Source: Rhodobacter sp.
Lineage (GTDB): Bacteria; Pseudomonadota; Alphaproteobacteria; Rhodobacterales; Rhodobacteraceae
Reading direction: 5' to 3'
Assembly: GCA_027482795.1 (NCBI GenBank)
Contig: JAIXVS010000372.1
Coordinates: forward strand, 1 to 6,816
Length of the DNA stretch: 6,816 bases
This document shows, in pieces, positions 4,535 through 6,816 of the stretch (positions are counted from its first letter, which is position 1; every line of letters begins with the position of its first letter). The notes beneath the pieces were generated by a model. It worked only from the letters and a program-made list of their open reading frames with translations, had not been told where the DNA came from and made no database searches. The translations under genes and the position numbers were made by a program.

Positions 4535-6010
4535 TTATTCCACCGACAGGGCGATAAAGCGCGGGTTGCCTTCGCGGCGGATCAGCAGCAAAATCGATTT
4601 GCGGCCTTCGTCGCGGGCGGCGGTTACGCGGGCCTGAAAATCGGACACTGTGGTTACCTTTTGCTGGCCTGCCTCGACAATCACATCGCCAGCAGACAAG
4701 CCTTTGGCCCCTGCGTCCGATGCCGCATCCACGCCCATCACAACCAGACCTTCGCTGCCCGCAGGCAAGTTCAGGCTTTTGGCAATGTCATCGGTCATCG
4801 GCTGCACGGTCAGGCCCAGAAGTTCCAACTCCTCTGGCTCGGCAGGGGTTTCGCTGCCGTCGGCATTGGCGGGCTTTGCTTCGGCGGCTTCGGCCTCTTC
4901 ACGGCGGCCAAGTTTGACGGGGATCGTCATTTCATCGCCGTCGCGCAGCACGACCACGGGCACATCTTCGCCAATGGGGCTGTCGGCCACGGTGCGGGTT
5001 AGATCGCGCACATCGGTGATCTCTTGCCCGTTAAAGGTGGTGATGACATCGCCCGCCAGCAGGCCAGCATCCAAGGCAGGCCCCGCAGGCACATCGGTAA
5101 TCAGCGCGCCCGCGCTGACCGAAAGGCCCATCGCTTCGGCCACATCGGGGGTGACGTCTTGAATTTTCACGCCCAGCCACCCGCGCCGCGTTTCGCCAAA
5201 TTCGCGCAACTGGTCGACGACTTTGGTCACCACATTAGAGGCCATCGAAAAGCCAATACCAATCGAGCCGCCCGAAGGCGACAAAATAGCCGTGTTCACG
5301 CCGATGACATCGCCATCAAGGTTGAACAGGGGGCCGCCTGAGTTGCCTTTGTTGATGGCCGCATCGGTTTGCAAAAAGTCGTCATAGGTGCCCGACAATT
5401 CGCGCCCGCGCGCCGAGACGATACCCGCAGACACAGAAAAGCCCTGCCCCAGCGGGTTGCCCATGGCCATAACCCAATCGCCAACGCGCATCTCATCGCT
5501 GTTGCCAAAGGCGACAAAGGGCAAATCGGCGGCGTCAACCTTTAGCACGGCGATATCGGTTTTAGGATCGGTGCCCACCAGTTTGGCGGCCAATTGTTTG
5601 CCATCGAAAAATTCGATGTTGATCTCATCGGCACCTTCGATGACGTGGTTGTTTGTCACGATATAGCCGTCATCGGAAATGACAAAGCCTGAACCCAAGG
5701 CTTCGGACCGCTGCTGGCGGTCATCGCCGCCTTGGCCGTTGCGATCCATGAAATCTTTGAAGAAATCTTCAAAGGGCGATCCTTCGGGAACCATGGGGGT
5801 ATCGCTGGTTGGGGTGGCAACGATGGAGGAGGTGGTGATATTCACCACCGAAGGGCTGACCTTTTCGGCCAGTTCGGCAAAGCTGTCAGGCGCGCCCAAG
5901 GCAAGGGCGGATGTGGCTGGCAGCACCGATGCTGCAAGGCCAAGGCCAAGGGCAAGGGCGGCTGCACGGCTGGCGGCGGGTGCAAAATCGGAAAGGGAAA
6001 GAGTGCGCAC
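4535..6010 (-). CDS. degP: Do-family periplasmic serine endoprotease, DegP/DegQ/MucD type
   Basis: The product is 491 residues, typical for the family. It degrades or refolds misfolded periplasmic proteins. Residues 1-37 form a signal peptide with hydrophobic core AAALALGLGLAASVL and a likely cleavage after S-A-L-A. The trypsin-like domain (about 41-275) carries the triad: His122 in T-N-N-H-V-I, Asp152 in T-D-I-A-V-L, and Ser224 in G-N-S-G-G-P-L. Two PDZ domains follow, at about 278-366 and 397-488, joined by an acidic Ala/Glu/Pro linker (370-396). The start is GTG at 6010, supported by AGGAG 7 nt upstream. A terminator separates it from the upstream hflC, and a strong intrinsic terminator follows. 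DegP and DegQ cannot be told apart safely from sequence; the short, Gly/Asp/Gln-rich LA-loop region (about 84-103) is closer to DegQ/MucD. No convincing sigma-E or heat-shock promoter was recognised in 6011-6153. Confidence 0.96.
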   Translation of the reverse strand: MRTLSLSDFAPAASRAAALALGLGLAASVLPATSALALGAPDSFAELAEKVSPSVVNITTSSIVATPTSDTPMVPEGSPFEDFFKDFMDRNGQGGDDRQQRSEALGSGFVISDDGYIVTNNHVIEGADEINIEFFDGKQLAAKLVGTDPKTDIAVLKVDAADLPFVAFGNSDEMRVGDWVMAMGNPLGQGFSVSAGIVSARGRELSGTYDDFLQTDAAINKGNSGGPLFNLDGDVIGVNTAILSPSGGSIGIGFSMASNVVTKVVDQLREFGETRRGWLGVKIQDVTPDVAEAMGLSVSAGALITDVPAGPALDAGLLAGDVITTFNGQEITDVRDLTRTVADSPIGEDVPVVVLRDGDEMTIPVKLGRREEAEAAEAKPANADGSETPAEPEELELLGLTVQPMTDDIAKSLNLPAGSEGLVVMGVDAASDAGAKGLSAGDVIVEAGQQKVTTVSDFQARVTAARDEGRKSILLLIRREGNPRFIALSVE

Positions 6011-6017
6011 GGCGGAT

Positions 6018-6022
6018 CTCCT
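6018..6022 (-). promoter_or_regulatory. Ribosome-binding site supporting the GTG start of degP
   Basis: AGGAG on the - strand sits 7 nt before the GTG at 6010. It is the best Shine-Dalgarno match in the window and fixes a non-ATG start that gives a complete signal peptide. Confidence 0.85.
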
Positions 6023-6153
6023 GAAGTGCTAAAATCTTGGCGCAGGGTGCTGCGTCGGGGTAAACATGATCTTCCAGCGGGGCATCAGCAAGGGATGTTT
6101 CAGCACGATCATCTGCTTGTGAAGTGGCATCGCGCGGGCGTGATCCCTTTGTG

Positions 6154-6186
6154 AAAAAAAGCGCCGCGCAGTTGCGCGGCACTTTT
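6154..6186 (-). terminator. Rho-independent terminator after hflC
   Basis: GCCGCGC at 6163-6169 pairs with GCGCGGC at 6174-6180 around a 4-nt loop. On the - strand it is followed by GC and seven T residues (6160-6154). It begins 5 bp past the hflC stop codon. A short TTTT on the other side (6183-6186) can extend the stem. Confidence 0.9.
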
Positions 6187-6190
6187 GGAT

Positions 6191-6816
6191 TTATTGGGCA
6201 GGTGCGGCGGTCGCTGCCCCGCGACCGTTTGGATCGCCCAGATAGTCAAAGAACGCGCTATCTGGCTGCATCACAATCGACGAATTCCCCGATTGCAGCG
6301 CGCGTTCATAGGAGGTGAGCGAGCGTGTAAAGGCAAAGAATTCAGGGTCTTGGCCAAAGGCTTGGGCATAAATGCCGTTGCGTGTTGCGTCCGCCTCACC
6401 GCGAATAATCTCGGCATCGCGGCGCGCTTCCGATGTCACCTCGATCACCTCGCGGTCGGCGGTGGCGCGCACGCCTTGGGCGGCCTCGTTCCCGCGGGCA
6501 ATCTCGTCGGTCGCTTCGCGCTGACGCTCGGCCCGCATACGGGCAAAGGTTGCCTCTAGGTTTTGCTTGGGCAAATCGGTGCGCGTCAGGCGCACGTCGA
6601 TCACATCCACGCCCAGCGACAGCGCCTTGGCGCGGGCATTGTCGCGGATGGTGTTCATCAGCTTGGTTCGGTCTTCTGACAGCACGTTGCGGCTGGCGAC
6701 CGAACCCAGAACGGTGCGAATTTCGGCGTTGATGATCTGCTCGAGGTTTGCGCGCGCGGCAAGTTCGCCCCCCGCGCCCACGGCACGGCGGAACTGTTCC
6801 AGATCGACAATGCGCC
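6191..6816 (-). CDS. hflC: HflC, membrane protease modulator (SPFH/Band 7), N-terminus outside window
   Basis: The visible C-terminal 207 residues run to TAA at 6193-6191. The frame continues to the last base of the window with R-I-V-D-L-E-Q-F-R-R, so the internal GTG at 6781 is not the start. Sequence typical of HflC includes I-N-A-E-I-R-T-V-L-G, then D-V-I-D-V-R-L-T-R-T-D-L-P, then a charged, Ala/Arg/Glu-rich coiled-coil stretch with A-E-R-Q-R-E-A-T, ending in D-P-E-F-F-A-F-T-R-S-L-T-S-Y. The missing N-terminus should contain the membrane anchor. HflC pairs with HflK to form a large periplasm-facing assembly around FtsH that limits its proteolysis of membrane proteins. hflK would be expected just beyond 6816. 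The tail after D-Y-L-G-D is short, polar and Ala-rich. No DUF2065-type small gene lies between hflC and degP, although one often does in relatives. Confidence 0.95.
   Translation of the reverse strand, partial: RIVDLEQFRRAVGAGGELAARANLEQIINAEIRTVLGSVASRNVLSEDRTKLMNTIRDNARAKALSLGVDVIDVRLTRTDLPKQNLEATFARMRAERQREATDEIARGNEAAQGVRATADREVIEVTSEARRDAEIIRGEADATRNGIYAQAFGQDPEFFAFTRSLTSYERALQSGNSSIVMQPDSAFFDYLGDPNGRGAATAAPAQ

Noticed and set aside
4457..5662. Several + strand open frames opposite degP
   Set aside because: They are low-complexity shadows of a well-supported protease gene on the other strand; one of them also runs through the degP terminator.
5878..5965. Repetitive CAAGG/CAAGGG-like run resembling a short tandem repeat
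   Set aside because: It encodes the Leu/Ala/Gly-rich signal peptide of DegP; the repetition is explained by codon and amino-acid composition.
5886..6182. - strand open frame covering the hflC-degP gap and the degP signal peptide region
   Set aside because: It runs through the hflC terminator and overlaps degP in another frame; no transmembrane or DUF2065-like pattern is present.
1..6816. CRISPR array, tRNA/rRNA genes, insertion sequences
   Set aside because: No regularly spaced ~30-bp repeats, no tRNA-like cloverleaf and no transposase or flanking inverted repeats were recognised on reading the window.

Overview
The window reads as an ordinary chromosomal segment of an alphaproteobacterium, most likely Rhodobacteraceae. 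Four things point there: GC-rich codon use; an FdxE/ferredoxin VI-type [2Fe-2S] ferredoxin; an hflC-degP gene order on one strand; and a GTTC-N7-GTTC motif, the LexA (SOS) operator form known from alphaproteobacteria. The genus cannot be named from the sequence alone.

Layout. Positions 1-2199 (+ strand) hold the 3' end of a probable glycosyltransferase, a Nudix hydrolase, a DUF1178 protein and an SDR oxidoreductase. The last two overlap by one base, and the block closes with a strong hairpin at 2199-2219. Positions 2232-2555 (- strand) hold the ferredoxin gene. Positions 2556-2748 are a structured, non-coding divergent intergenic region containing an 11-bp-phased repeat array, a 38-bp imperfect palindrome and a promoter with an embedded SOS box. 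Positions 2749-3168 (+) hold a stand-alone OB-fold protein that resembles the C-terminal domain of the error-prone polymerase DnaE2/ImuC, and 3242-3790 (+) a lipoprotein with a peptidoglycan-binding domain. The rest is on the - strand. Read in the direction of transcription it is hflC (cut by the window end), terminator, degP, terminator, then a hicA-hicB toxin-antitoxin pair with its own promoter.

How the genes relate. HflC and the DegP-type protease both serve envelope protein quality control, but a terminator separates them, so they are probably distinct transcription units with possible read-through. HicA and HicB form a type II toxin-antitoxin module with the toxin gene first. The hicB ribosome-binding site overlaps the hicA stop codon, and inverted repeats overlap the promoter, as expected for autoregulation.

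The most unusual element is the small DnaE2-like OB-fold gene. Its predicted -10 box lies in the spacer of a perfect GTTC-N7-GTTC box only 2 bp before the ATG, which suggests a DNA-damage-induced, leaderless mRNA for a protein that looks like one detached domain of a translesion polymerase.
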